From Blastococcus sp. PRF04-17 (lineage in GTDB: Bacteria; Actinomycetota; Actinomycetes; Mycobacteriales; Geodermatophilaceae), in contig NZ_CP095412.1 of the NCBI RefSeq assembly GCF_023016265.1, positions 1,674,001 to 1,738,000 of the forward strand: 64,000 nt of DNA, written 5' to 3'. Below the pieces are notes generated by a model that searched no databases, had not been told where the DNA came from, and was given only the letters and a program-made list of their open reading frames with translations. Positions 9,252-18,260 of this stretch are shown here, piece after piece (positions within the stretch are counted from its first letter, which is position 1; every line of letters starts with the position of its first letter). A program made the position numbers and the translations under genes.

Positions 9252-10284
9252 GGGACATCTCCTCGGTTGAGAGGGTGCGAGGGCTGCGGTTGTCGTTGCT
9301 GGTGCTCACCGGCACATGGCGAGACTTGTTCACGCCGAACGAGAAGACGTCCATCCGCTGGTAGGTGCCAGTGACGTCGTGGGCCTGCTTGGGCACTATC
9401 CGGTCACGAGGATTGATGTCGGCGTAGAGGATGCCTTCGTCGGCAATGAGTGGTCCGGCGAGGTACTGGCCGGAGGGGCCGAGGATCATGGAGGCCGTCG
9501 GCTTCCCTCTCAGCAACTTGACGATGCCCTCGTCTCCACGGGCGACGAGATCGACGGCGTGGTCGTCGAGGGCCGTGGAGGCGACGATGTTGAACACCTT
9601 GCCCTCGAAGGAGTGCGCCGCGCTGCGAAGCCGGATGCTCTCGGCCAGGTCGTACTCGTCCCGGCTGTCACTGCGGTCGAAGGGCCACGCAGGCGGATAG
9701 GCCGAGATGTGGACTTCTTCGCCTTGCGCCATGAGGGCATACCGGGCCAACGGATTGGTGTTCTCTCCGCACAGCAGCATGCCGAGCCGGGTGCCCGCCA
9801 CCTCGACGGTCCCGAGGTCATGACCGTCCCCGTGGGACCACACCAGACGCTCGGCCCACGTGGCAACGAGCTTGCGACGGTGATTCAACAACGTGCCGTC
9901 GGGCCCGAAGATCAGGTTCGAGTTCCACACAGTGCCGACGCTGACGGGGCTGACCTCGTTGATTCCGACCGAGAGCACGACCTCATGCGACCGGGCGATC
10001 GAGGCCAGACGGCGCACTTCGGGACCAGGAACCTCGATGGCCGATTCCACCAGCTGGATCTGGAAGTCGTGCTGATCCACCGGAGGCAGCACGTTCGCCC
10101 AGATGGGGAAGCCGGATAGGAACGATTCGCCGAAGGCGACGATCTGGGCGCCCTCGGAAGCAGCCTCCCTGACCAGGCCCTCGAGCTTGGCAAGGGTCGT
10201 GTCGGTGTCGAACAGGGCCGGGGCTGCCTGAACGGCTGCGACCCGCAGTGGCGAGAATCGATTGACCGGCGTTGCTGACGCCAT
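9244..10284 (-). CDS. nitrilase (carbon-nitrogen hydrolase)
   Basis: Nitrilase branch of the CN-hydrolase superfamily, 346 aa; converts a nitrile to carboxylate and ammonia. The Glu-Lys-Cys triad is complete: Glu53 in FGESFLSGFPIW, Lys138 in HRRKLVATW, Cys172 in LLCGENTNPLARY, followed by HISAYPP as in aliphatic/aryl nitrilases. ATG 10284 is preceded by AAGGAGG at ideal distance; a longer start near 10374 would run into the regulatory region. First gene of a two-gene operon with an MFS carrier, divergent from a TrmB-type regulator, with a palindromic operator-like site 37 nt upstream. Confidence 0.9.
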   Translation of the reverse strand: MASATPVNRFSPLRVAAVQAAPALFDTDTTLAKLEGLVREAASEGAQIVAFGESFLSGFPIWANVLPPVDQHDFQIQLVESAIEVPGPEVRRLASIARSHEVVLSVGINEVSPVSVGTVWNSNLIFGPDGTLLNHRRKLVATWAERLVWSHGDGHDLGTVEVAGTRLGMLLCGENTNPLARYALMAQGEEVHISAYPPAWPFDRSDSRDEYDLAESIRLRSAAHSFEGKVFNIVASTALDDHAVDLVARGDEGIVKLLRGKPTASMILGPSGQYLAGPLIADEGILYADINPRDRIVPKQAHDVTGTYQRMDVFSFGVNKSRHVPVSTSNDNRSPRTLSTEEMSHE

Positions 10285-10320
10285 GGTTCCTCCTTGTCGA
10301 AGCTCCACGGGGCGGGAGTA

Positions 10321-10339
10321 TGTCGCCGATTCTCGACAA
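10321..10339. promoter_or_regulatory. operator candidate 1 (TGTCG-N9-CGACA)
   Basis: TGTCGCCGATTCTCGACAA, an imperfect inverted repeat in the nitrilase/regulator divergent region, 37 nt before the nitrilase ATG. A second copy lies at 10432-10450. Confidence 0.6.
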
Positions 10340-10403
10340 CATGCGGTCGTACCGTCGTGAAGCGCCGGGGACACTAAGAGCGCTAACCAGGCCCGTCAAG
10401 GGA

Positions 10404-10409
10404 TTGACA
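10404..10409 (+). promoter_or_regulatory. possible -35 box of the TrmB-type regulator gene
   Basis: TTGACA on the regulator strand; a -10 element at normal spacing would fall at about 10427-10433, at the edge of operator candidate 2, which would fit autorepression. Confidence 0.4.
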
Positions 10410-10431
10410 TTCACCCTCTTCGGGGCGAGTG

Positions 10432-10450
10432 TGTCGTCCGATCTCGACAA
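10432..10450. promoter_or_regulatory. operator candidate 2 (TGTCG-N9-CGACA)
   Basis: TGTCGTCCGATCTCGACAA, 19 bp like site 1, with the same arms (TGTCG/CGACAA) and an almost identical centre, 11 nt before the regulator ATG. Placing one site by each divergent gene is the usual layout for a local regulator controlling itself and its neighbour operon. Confidence 0.6.
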
Positions 10451-10461
10451 TAGGAGCGCTG

Positions 10462-11223
10462 ATGTGGCAGGAGCTCGTCGATGCCGGACTGGAGCCGAAG
10501 GAGGCGCGGTTCTACCTCGCCGTCCTGGACATGGAGCGCTGCACTGTCGCCGAAGCGGCCGATCGGGCCGAGGTCAGTCGAACCAACGCCTACGACATCA
10601 CCAAGCGGCTGGTGCACCGGCGACTCATCTGCATCACCGAGACCGGACCTACCGGAAAACCCGCGGGACGGGGGCGTGCGGTGCTCACCGCGAACGACCC
10701 CGGGCATCTCCTCGACGATCTGGTGGAACGCAAGGCACTTCTCGACGGATTGGTGCCCAAGCTTCGCGCCATGCGGGGCAAGGGCGGCAGCAGGCCCAGG
10801 GTGCGCTATCTCGAGGGCGCCAGCGGGATTCGGAGCGCACTCTTCGAGACCTTGGAGTGGCCCTCGCCATTGCGCGGAATTCTGTCCATGAAAGATCTGT
10901 GGTCGGTTCCGGGTCGGGATGCGATGGAGGAATACATCCAAGGGCGACGCGACCGCGAGCTTTGGCTGCATGTGGTCCGCTCACCTGAGCGCGACTTCGC
11001 CCGTGGCTGGCCCAGCAGCAACGCCGACTACCGCCGATCGAGATATGCGCCACCGGACTACGTCTTCACCATGACGACCATAATCGGCGCGAACGAGGTG
11101 GCGGTGATGTCCTCACGCCGAGAGAACTTTGCGATGATGATCGAGAGCGCCGAATACGCACACATGCAAGCCAGCCTCTTCGAGGTTCTCTGGTTGGCTA
11201 GCAGCACCGATCCCAGCGATTGA
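10462..11223 (+). CDS. TrmB-family transcriptional regulator
   Basis: 253 aa. N-terminal winged helix of the TrmB type (LEPKEARFYLAVLDM, then TVAEAADRAEVSRTNAYDIT as the recognition helix region), a linker helix (LLDDLVERKALLDGLVPKL) and a C-terminal effector domain (RYLEGASGIRSAL..., EVAVMSSRRENFAMMIES). ATG 10462 follows TAGGAG. It is divergent from the nitrilase/MFS operon, and the shared region holds two matching palindromes, so it probably regulates that operon and itself in response to the nitrile or its product. Confidence 0.82.
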   Translation: MWQELVDAGLEPKEARFYLAVLDMERCTVAEAADRAEVSRTNAYDITKRLVHRRLICITETGPTGKPAGRGRAVLTANDPGHLLDDLVERKALLDGLVPKLRAMRGKGGSRPRVRYLEGASGIRSALFETLEWPSPLRGILSMKDLWSVPGRDAMEEYIQGRRDRELWLHVVRSPERDFARGWPSSNADYRRSRYAPPDYVFTMTTIIGANEVAVMSSRRENFAMMIESAEYAHMQASLFEVLWLASSTDPSD

Positions 11224-11438
11224 TCGCCTGGTCGCCCTTGGCCGCTGGGCCTCGACCGTCAACGTACGGCGGCCGAGGCCCTGCCACGCCCGGGCGCCCA
11301 CAGTCGTCAGGCCTTGTCGCGTGGGAACCCGCTGAGGATCGCTATCATCCTCATGCACTCAGTGGCGTCCACCAAGGTGGTGTGCGACGGCCCCTCGATG
11401 CAGGTGGCGAAGCAGATCAGGTCGAGCAGAGTGGACCG

Positions 11439-11914
11439 TCAGCCGAAGGTCAGTCCGTACTTGTCGATGATGGGCACGGTGGCTTCGAAATCTTTCTCGC
11501 ATCCGTAGGGTGCGATGACGGGGCCGAGGTCGAAGTCGTCCGGTGCGCTGTCGATGATGCGGAACCCCTCCTCCAGCCCACCGGGCGAGATCGGCTCCAG
11601 CAGGCGGGCACTTTCGTCGGCGGCGTTGAAGAACGTGTGCCACTCGCCGCGCGGTTTGAAGACCAGGTCGCCGACCTCGGCGACGAGTTTCTCGCCGTCG
11701 GCGACGAACCAGACCCGACCTTCCAGGACGAAACTGAACTCGTCCTCCTTGGTGTGCTGCTGCAAGGGAGCCGCGATGGCCCGCGGCGCCAGCAGTGTTC
11801 CACGACCGCCAGGTGTCCGCCCCAGTCCTTGGAGTCGATCAGGAATCGGTCCCGACATCCTGATGGCGCACCGAGGATCTCGCCCGCGCCGGCGCGAATG
11901 ACCCTTGCCTTCAT
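11439..11914 (-). pseudogene. cupin-domain protein, frameshifted
   Basis: Small single-domain cupin, about 158 aa when joined. The N-terminus MKARVIRAGAGEILG through GGHLAVVEH starts at 11914 and the rest (LLAPRAIAAPLQQHTKEDEF, then GDLVFKPRGEWHTFFN with the metal-binding Glu/His positions) runs in another frame to 11439. The break is near 11796, where one extra G (cagcag-gtgttcc) joins the two halves as VVEHLLAPRA. Sequencing error is likely. Divergent from a LuxR-type regulator 82 nt away, hence perhaps its target. Substrate unknown. Confidence 0.75.
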
Positions 11915-11996
11915 GAGCCGAGCGTCCTGCGCGACGCACCCTCACGCCATTGCACAAACCTGGTACGCCGTCCCGCGGGTCTGGTAGGCCGTCGAC

Positions 11997-13135
11997 ATGA
12001 CCGATGTCGCGCGGGTGATCGACAAGTTGGATTCCGTCGCCGGCTCGGGCCTCGACCTGGTCACCCTCCGGCGGGAGGCGGAGCCTTTGCTGGCCGAGGC
12101 CGTTCCACACTTTGCGGCCGCGTGCTTCTTCACCGTCGATCCCTCGTCGCTGCTCACGACCAGTCACTTCCAAGCGGGGCTGCCCGAGATCCCGGCCGAG
12201 TGGCTGGGCAGGGAGTACGCCGAGGGCGACTACAACTCCATACGGGAGGTGCTGCGGTCAGCGACCGGCGTGGGCACGTTGCACGACGCGACCGGGAGTG
12301 CGGCCGGAGCTGTCCCGCAAGTTCCACGACGAGATGCGGCCCTTCGGTTGCGACCAGGAGCTGCTCGTCGCGCTGCGCACCCGAGACGGAGGGGCCTGGG
12401 GCCTCGTCGGGCTGTACCGCGAGACGGGTAGACCGGACTTCTCCGCCCAGGACATCGCGTTGGCGCGGCGAGTTGCGCCTGGACTCGCCGCCGGCGCCCG
12501 GCACGCCCTGCTACTCGGGCAGGCCCGAGAGCCCGACCTACCGCAGGCACCAGGCCTGGTCGTCCTCGACGAGCGGCTCGCCGTCGACTCGGCGACCCCC
12601 ACAGCGTCCCGTGGCTGGCCGACTTGGGCGGCACCCTCGAGCGCCCCCCGCGAGTGTTCTCACCGTCGCGGGCCACGTGCTGAGCGGTGGCGGCGGCCCA
12701 GTCGAGTCCCGAGTGCGTGCCGACAGCGGGCAATGGATCGTCCTGCACGGCGCCCTCCTCGCCCGCCGAGGCGGACAGCGTCAGGCGTCGGTCGTCCTCG
12801 AAGCCGCGCACCCCACGCACCTCACCTTGCTCCTCATGCGGGCTTACGGGCTGACCTCGCGCGAACAGGACGTGACCCGCCAGGTGCTCCGCGGGCGATC
12901 GACGAAGTCGATCTCCCGTGAGCTGTCCATCACGGGCGGCACGGTCCAGGCACACGTACGCAACATCTTCGAGAGGACCGGCGTCCGGAGCCGACATGAG
13001 CTGGTCGCGGTCGCCTTCCGTCGCCATTACGAGCCCCGGATCCGGGACAACGAGCGCCGGACGAGATCCGGCCTTCCCTCACGACACGGGCCCGGGCCGG
13101 CTGACCATGCTGTCGGGGCGGGCCGCCGGCCCTGA
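11997..13135 (+). pseudogene. LuxR-type HTH regulator with sensor-like N-terminus, multiply frameshifted
   Basis: The N-terminus (MTDVARVIDKLDSVAGSGLD...) and a GAF-like middle (FHDEMRPFGCDQELLVALRT, GAWGLVGLYRETGRPDFS) lead to a clear C-terminal LuxR helix-turn-helix: LTSREQDVTRQVLRGRSTKS, then SRELSITGGTVQAHVRNIFE. The reading frame changes near 12293, near 12595 and again near 12640, so at least three lesions would be needed; this is the most damaged gene in the window and may be a true pseudogene. It diverges from the cupin gene. The ligand cannot be predicted. Confidence 0.72.
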
Positions 13136-13349
13136 GAGCACGTGACGGGGCCACCGCTGCCCCGTAGGTGGGGACCAGCCGGAGCCGGGCCGTCGTGCGT
13201 CGTGCGCGTCAGCGATGGAGCGCCTACCCCGCAGGCGAACGGTCCCGGTGAACCGCCGACCCGGCGACCGAGGTGGTGCCGGGTGCGGTGGACGGGGGAG
13301 TTCCCGTGGCGCGAACATGCGGACGTCGGTCGGGTCCCAGACGACCTTC

Positions 13350-13369
13350 GTGGCATGATTGTGGCATGA
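13350..13369 (+). promoter_or_regulatory. direct repeat GTGGCATGA x2 over the antitoxin start
   Basis: GTGGCATGA-TT-GTGGCATGA; the second copy contains the antitoxin ATG (13366). Tandem sites over the first gene are common in autoregulated toxin-antitoxin operons, so this may be the operator. Confidence 0.45.
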
Positions 13370-13602
13370 GTCGAACACGGATCAGCACGACCGTCGATGA
13401 CGATCTCCTTCAGGCGGCTCGACGGCTGCGATCGGGTGACACCGATGCCGCCATGATCGATGAGGCGCTTCGCGCGCTGGTGGCGCGCCACCGTTCAGTC
13501 GAAGTCGACGCGAGTTACGCCGCGTACGACGAACACCCGCTCGACGAGCCGGATGAGTGGGGTGACTTGGCGTCGTTTAGGGAAGCCGCCGGACGGTCGT
13601 GA
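13366..13602 (+). CDS. type II antitoxin, MazE/VapB-like
   Basis: 78 aa. The N-terminal ribbon-helix-helix-like DNA-binding part ([20 protein letters not shown]...) and an acidic C-terminal tail ([18 protein letters not shown]) are typical of labile antitoxins that wrap the toxin. The stop codon overlaps the toxin start (GTGA). ATG 13366 was chosen because the next gene and the tail fit this short form; the longer in-frame reading from 13273 is not antitoxin-like. The pair ends about 130 nt before tRNA-half repeat C. Confidence 0.8.
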   Translation: MSRTRISTTVDDDLLQAARRLRSGDTDAAMIDEALRALVARHRSVEVDASYAAYDEHPLDEPDEWGDLASFREAAGRS

Positions 13603-13928
13603 CGACGCTGCCCTCGCGCGGTGAGGTCTGGTGGTGCGAGTTGCCCGAAATAGGGCGCCGCCCGGTCGTCGTCCTCTCGCGTGACGCCGTCATCCCGCGC
13701 CATCGGCGCGCACTCGTCGCGCCATGCACCACCACCATCCGCGGCCTCGTCAGCGAAGTCGGCCTCGAGCCCGGTGAGGACCCGGTACCCCGCCGCTGCG
13801 TGGTCAACATGGACTCGATCGAGAGCGTCTCTATTGCGGTCCTCGTCGAGCGGCTCGGCCGGTTGGCCGACACGCGCATGCGGCAGATCTGCGTAGCCCT
13901 CGCCGTCGCGGTCGACTGCGCGGACTGA
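13599..13928 (+). CDS. MazF/PemK-family endoribonuclease toxin
   Basis: 109 aa. Signature N-terminus [20 protein letters not shown], then the Arg/Thr-containing core [16 protein letters not shown] and [11 protein letters not shown] with the C-terminal helix [18 protein letters not shown]. MazF toxins cut mRNA at short sequence motifs. GTG 13599 overlaps the antitoxin stop, so the proteins are translationally coupled. Complete frame. Confidence 0.88.
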   Translation: MTTLPSRGEVWWCELPEIGRRPVVVLSRDAVIPRHRRALVAPCTTTIRGLVSEVGLEPGEDPVPRRCVVNMDSIESVSIAVLVERLGRLADTRMRQICVALAVAVDCAD

Positions 13929-14061
13929 TGCTGTCACGGTGGAGTGACCTACCTGGAGATCGTGGAGGACGCCGCACATGGCATCGGCCGCCGGTCCATC
14001 GGGCAAGCATGTTCCGGCACAGCGCGGTGAGGTGCTCGCCGTCCTCCGATCGCCCAAACGT

Positions 14062-14182
14062 GACGCTGAGGCACACAGAAGGCACGACCCCGGGCCGGTA
14101 GCCGTCTGACCAGCAGATCAGTGGGTCCAGAGCCATAGCCTTCCGAGCTGGCCATGCCGGTTCGATCCCGGTCACCGCTCCA
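14062..14182 (+). repeat. tRNA-Gly-half repeat, copy C
   Basis: Third element: GACGCTGAGGCACACAGAAG, a middle with CTGACCAGCAGA shared with copy D, then a tRNA-Gly-like 3' half from about 14131 (AGCCTTCCGAGCTGG, T arm CGGTTCGATCCCG, CACCGCT, CCA). One C of the acceptor strand is missing relative to A, B and D. Homology to B runs on to about 14194 (CGTCCTGACCAG). It occupies the gap between the MazF gene and a convergent membrane protein gene; the rest of that gap holds nothing visible. Confidence 0.82.
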
Positions 14183-14239
14183 CGTCCTGACCAGCTCACT
14201 GAGGCTGGCAACGGCCTCACTGGAGCTTGGCGTGCGAAG

Positions 14240-14962
14240 TCAGTCGGCTTGTCGGTGCCCGTGCAGCAAGCTGATCCCGGCCCACACGAACCAGGCGATG
14301 AATCCCAGCCCGAAGATGGCTCCGGCATAGTCAACTGCCTGCGGCACGAGGGTCCACGCGCCGGCCAGCCCCACCGCGATGCCCAGCGCGCCGAGGTAGC
14401 GGCTCAGTGCCCCGGTCCGCATACCGGCGAAACTGACCAGGAATACCCAGGCAGCGCCGACGATCTCGATGCCGCCGCCCAGCGCGTCTTGCACCACGCT
14501 GACCGACGACCATGTCGACACGGCGGTGACAGGGTCGGCCGCCGCGAGCTCGATGACGGCGCCCTGCCCCACGAGCGCGATGAGGCCACTGGCGAACAAG
14601 AGGCCGGCCCAGAGGATGCCCACGGCGGCCGCCGTCTGTGACAGGCCGTGGGCTGCTCGGCAGAGCCGGTCGTGCACCCCGATCACGAGACTGACCAAGG
14701 CTGCTCCGCCGATGAGGTAGAGCACCAAGTGCCAGGTGTACATCGCCGCCTGGTGGTCGAGCAGGAACGCCAGGGAGCGCGCGGGGTCGCCCTGTGCTTC
14801 GAGGAACCCTGCCGGCGCCAGGTAGGCGCCCAGGACGCCGAAACCGACGAGGTACGTCGCCGCCTTCACGAGGCTCGCGATGCCACCTGCGCGCTGAAGC
14901 CCGGACGAGGTTCGGGATGTGGTGGGTAAGGGGGTTGAGGTTGTCGTCGTCATGGTGACCAC
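14240..14962 (-). CDS. multi-spanning membrane protein, DUF4386-like
   Basis: 240 aa with a Thr/Ser-rich N-terminus and about six hydrophobic helices (for instance AATYLVGFGVLGAYLAPAG, WHLVLYLIGGAALVSLVIGV, AAAVGILWAGLLFASGLIAL). The C-terminal half (SRYLGALGIAVGLAGAWTL) resembles DUF4386-type membrane proteins, whose function is unknown. A C-terminal fragment of a similar family lies at about 18978. No catalytic residues are evident. Confidence 0.65.
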   Translation of the reverse strand: MVTMTTTTSTPLPTTSRTSSGLQRAGGIASLVKAATYLVGFGVLGAYLAPAGFLEAQGDPARSLAFLLDHQAAMYTWHLVLYLIGGAALVSLVIGVHDRLCRAAHGLSQTAAAVGILWAGLLFASGLIALVGQGAVIELAAADPVTAVSTWSSVSVVQDALGGGIEIVGAAWVFLVSFAGMRTGALSRYLGALGIAVGLAGAWTLVPQAVDYAGAIFGLGFIAWFVWAGISLLHGHRQAD

Positions 14963-15433
14963 CGTCCGGCCGGAGGCGCGGCCGGCACATCGGCCTCGAG
15001 GCCAAACCTGTACTGGCCGAAAGGCCGACCACGGTGGCGATGTGGCCCATGGCGCGGCCGACGCTGCGCCGTGGGCTCACGTGGTGATCACCAGGGCGGC
15101 GCTGCGGATCCTGTGGGGCGGGCCGCAAGTCTCGGCGCCGCCCGCGCTGGCGGTGGGACGTCGCCGTGGACACCCCACGGCTCCAGCGTCCCGTCCACCA
15201 CGGTGAAGCTCCGGAAGGACGGCGCTATGCAGGGAAGCTCGCCGCGAGTAGCGCGCGCCGAGAGCGCTCCACCACTGGCACCGCCGTAGCGCGGTGTCAG
15301 CCGACACCGATGACGGGGCCTTGTGACGGCGGCATCCCTCTGTGGGCTCGTCTGCCCTGGACGAGGGGGACGACCTGCGCCACGCACATTCGGCTGAGGC
15401 GTCACCGCTGTGGCCTCGGGGCTTCCGAGCGGA
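14963..15433. other. non-coding gap with a small hairpin
   Basis: 471 nt between two leftward genes. No convincing protein or RNA gene is visible on either strand. A short stem CGGTGTC/GACACCG near 15293-15310 could end transcription of the two-component operon upstream. Confidence 0.4.
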
Positions 15434-16090
15434 TCAGGTGTCGACGCGGCGCGTCTCGTAGGCCCACATGACGATCTCGACGCGGTTGCGGGCATTGAGC
15501 TTGCGCATCAGGGCGGCGATGTGTGTCTTGACGGTGCTGAGGCTGATCGACAGCTCATCGCCGATCTCGCTGTTGGTCCTCCCGCGAGCGGCAGCGAGCA
15601 GGACCTGTTCCTCCCGCGAGGTCAGCGGCTCGACGGGCTCGGGTGGCACCGAGCGTGAGCGGCTGTTGGCGAAAGAGGACAGGAGCCTCGCGGTGATGTT
15701 CGGTGCGATCAGGGCGTCGCCGCGGGCGGCGGCATGCACGGCTTGGGTGAGCAGCTCGGCACCGGCATCCTTGAGCAGAAAGCCGCGAGCCCCTGCCTTC
15801 AGCGCGCCGTAGACGTACTCGTCGAGGTCGAAGGTGGTGATGACGACGACGGCCAAAGGGTCGACGACATCGGGCCCGGCGAGCTGCCGGGTGGCCTCGA
15901 TCCCGTCGACGTCCGGCATGCGGATATCCAGCAGGCACACATCGGGACGTAGCGAACGCGCCATTGCGATCGCCCGTCGGCCGTCCGCCGCCTCGCCGAC
16001 GACGGTGATGCCTGGCTGCGCGTCCAAGATCATGCACAACCCCGCCCTGACGATGTCCTGATCGTCGGCGACGAGCACGCGGATGGTCAT
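15434..16090 (-). CDS. NarL/FixJ-family response regulator
   Basis: 218 aa. Receiver domain with the acidic pair in RVLVADDQDIVRAG, phospho-Asp near residue 55 in CLLDIRMPDVDG, and the KT/K positions ITTF and FLLKDAGAE; C-terminal LuxR-type helix-turn-helix (LTSREEQVLLAAARGRTNSE, SLSTVKTHIAALMRKL). The ATG overlaps the kinase stop (ATGA). Together with the kinase and the divergent DUF6326 gene this is a small regulatory island between repeats C and D. Confidence 0.9.
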   Translation of the reverse strand: MTIRVLVADDQDIVRAGLCMILDAQPGITVVGEAADGRRAIAMARSLRPDVCLLDIRMPDVDGIEATRQLAGPDVVDPLAVVVITTFDLDEYVYGALKAGARGFLLKDAGAELLTQAVHAAARGDALIAPNITARLLSSFANSRSRSVPPEPVEPLTSREEQVLLAAARGRTNSEIGDELSISLSTVKTHIAALMRKLNARNRVEIVMWAYETRRVDT

Positions 16091-17219
16091 GACGCACGCA
16101 CCGTCAAAGGCAGCGAGGCGTCGACGCTCCAGCCGCCGTCCGGGTCAGGTCCCGCCTGGAGGGTGCCTCCGAGGAGGCCCGCCCGTTCCGCCATGCCGCG
16201 CAGCCCGTAGCCGGCGGGCGTGGGGCTGGCCGTACTGGCCTCGCCGTCGTCGTGAATTCGCAGGCGCACCTGGCCGCGGGAGGCGGCGACGTCGATGGTG
16301 ACCTGGGTAGCCCCGGATGCGTGCCGGGTCGCGTTGGTGACCGCCTCGGCGGCGATCAGGTAGAGGGCGGTGCTGACTGCTGGGTCGACAGCATCGACGT
16401 CATCGGAGACCTGCACGCGGACGCCCAGCACCTCGCCTCCGGGGCGAGCGAGCCGCTCGATGTCCGCCACGCCCCGGCGGGGGCGAGATCGGCGTCCGTT
16501 CCGTCGCGCAGCACACCCACCAGCGCCCGCATCTCCTTGAGCGTCCGGGACGCCTCTTCCTCGATGGTGACCAGGGTGGCCAGCGCGCGCTCAGGATCTG
16601 CAGCCGACAGCGCGCGACCTGCCTGCGCCTGGACCGCGATCGCCGATACGTGGTGCCCGACCGTGTCATGCAGCTCGCGGGCTAGTTCGTTGCGCTGGCG
16701 CAACCGCACCTGCTCGATCTCCCGGACGCGGCTGCTGGTGCTGTAGCGCACTGCCGCGCCGAGCGCGGCCGAGAACAGGAAGAAGCCGTAGCCGGCGACC
16801 CACTCCGCAGGTGAAGCCGGGTTCGCGATGAAGGTGACGGGTAGCCAGGTGAGGATGATGCCGAGTCCGAGGGCAGCCTCGCGACCTGCCCCCCAGCGCA
16901 GCAGGGCGTAGGGCAGTACGAGCACCCCGGCGATGCTCTGCAGGCCGGTGGCATCGACGGCCACGATTCTCGCGATGTCGAAGGCAAGGAGGGATCCGAA
17001 GGCGACGGCGACCGCGGCCAGCGGCCTCGTGCGCCGCCACAGCAGGCACGCGGCGACGACCAGGCTCACGCTGAGGACCAAGGGTGCCCATGCCTTGTCC
17101 TCGCGCAGCAGCGTCTCGACGACCGAGCCCGCGACGAGAACCGCCACCAGAGCCCAGTCCCGCCAGACCCGCACCGGCGGGTTCCCGGGGCGCGGCTCGG
17201 CCCACAACGCAGCCAGCAT
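16087..17219 (-). pseudogene. NarL-class sensor histidine kinase (HisKA_3), frameshifted
   Basis: N-terminal membrane part with several helices (WALVAVLVAGSVVETLL, LVLSVSLVVAACLLW, GVLVLPYALLRWG, GYGFFLFSAALGAAV), then the dimerisation helix with phospho-His in ELARELHDTVGHHVSAIAVQ, and an ATPase domain (LIAAEAVTNATRHASG, GYGLRGMAERAGLLGG). Frame is lost near 16475; one extra C in a C run (gcccc) joins APAGG to VADIERLARPGG, so sequencing error is likely. ATG 17219 follows GGGGAGGGGAAG. Partner of the response regulator at 15434-16090. Confidence 0.82.
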
Positions 17220-17402
17220 GCTTCCCCCTCCCCGCCACCGTAGAGGGGCCGCCACTCGGGCGGATCAGCCGAAAGTACTGCGGATGTCCAGTCCCCGCGG
17301 CCAGGACAGCTGGAGCCCGCAGGCGGATGTGTCGCCTGTCCACGCAGGTCACGGTGAGGACGTCGACCGAGCCGACCAGCTCACCAGCACACAGGAGACG
17401 TG

Positions 17403-17879
17403 ATGACCAGCAGCAGCACGACCGCCGGCGCATTCCAGGAAGCGCGGCTCCCGGTTCGAGCGAAGCTCGCAGCAGCCTGGACCAGCTTCATGTTCCTCTA
17501 CATCTACGTCGACTACCTCGCCCTGTACAAGCCGGGCTTCATAGACGGCATCCGGGGCGGCGTCGTCCACGAGTTCGACACCGGCCCGACCTTCGTCGGC
17601 CTCGCGCTCACGCTCATGGCCATCCCGATCCTCATGATCCTGCTCTCCGCGACACTGCCCGCCCGGGTCAATCGCGTCACCAACCTCGTCGTGGCGGCGC
17701 TCTACATCCCGGTCTCGATCTACAACGCGGACGGCGAATCGTGGACCTACTCCTTCTTCTACGGCCTCTCCATCGGACTCGAGGTGCTGCTCCTGGCCTT
17801 CGTCCTGCGCGCCGCCTGGACCTGGCCCTGGACCACTCGGACCACCGCCGCCCGCGACCTCGCCCAGGCCCAGGTGTGA
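17403..17879 (+). CDS. DUF6326-type small membrane protein
   Basis: 158 aa with four hydrophobic helices: AWTSFMFLYIYVDYLALYKP, GLALTLMAIPILMILLSATL, RVTNLVVAALYIPVSIYN and GLSIGLEVLLLAFVLRAAW. The FLYIYVDYLALYKPG segment is the hallmark of this uncharacterised family. A GTG just before the ATG (17400) is also possible; an AGGAGA ribosome site serves both. Divergent from the two-component pair, hence a likely target of it. Function unknown. Confidence 0.7.
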   Translation: MTSSSTTAGAFQEARLPVRAKLAAAWTSFMFLYIYVDYLALYKPGFIDGIRGGVVHEFDTGPTFVGLALTLMAIPILMILLSATLPARVNRVTNLVVAALYIPVSIYNADGESWTYSFFYGLSIGLEVLLLAFVLRAAWTWPWTTRTTAARDLAQAQV

Positions 17880-17948
17880 CGCTCGAGGCAGGTCCGCTGC
17901 CCGTGGTCGGTGACCTCAGCTCTAGTGAGCAGCGACTGAGGTTGCCTG

Positions 17949-18260
17949 TCACAGGCCGAGGACCAGGCGCAACGCGGCGTCAACCTGGCGCAATTCATCG
18001 AAGCTGAGGCGCCCGACCACCTCCCCCAACCGCTGAGGATCCACGGCACTCGTCTGCTCAGCCAGCACCCGGGTCGGGCGCCCCTCGATGGATACCTCAG
18101 GACGGAACGTGGCCGTGCGTGCCGAGGTGGACGTCGGAGCGACCAGCCAGGTCGACAGCGGCAGCAGGTCGGACTGAACGACGACCGCGTAGCGGACGCC
18201 GGCCTGCTCATGTCCCCGGGCACCCCGGGGTGTGCGCAGCCGGTGTACCTCACCACGCAC
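17949..18260 (-). CDS. MazF/PemK-like toxin, second pair
   Basis: About 103 aa from GTG 18260. Core features of the PemK/MazF fold: RGEVHRLRTPRG, GVRYAVVVQSDLLPLSTW, LVAPTSTSARTATFRPEV and a C-terminal helix FDELRQVDAALRLVLGL. The gene overlaps the antitoxin gene by 11 nt. It is clearly different from the toxin at 13599. A presumed mRNA interferase; target motif unknown. Confidence 0.78.
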   Translation of the reverse strand: MRGEVHRLRTPRGARGHEQAGVRYAVVVQSDLLPLSTWLVAPTSTSARTATFRPEVSIEGRPTRVLAEQTSAVDPQRLGEVVGRLSFDELRQVDAALRLVLGL

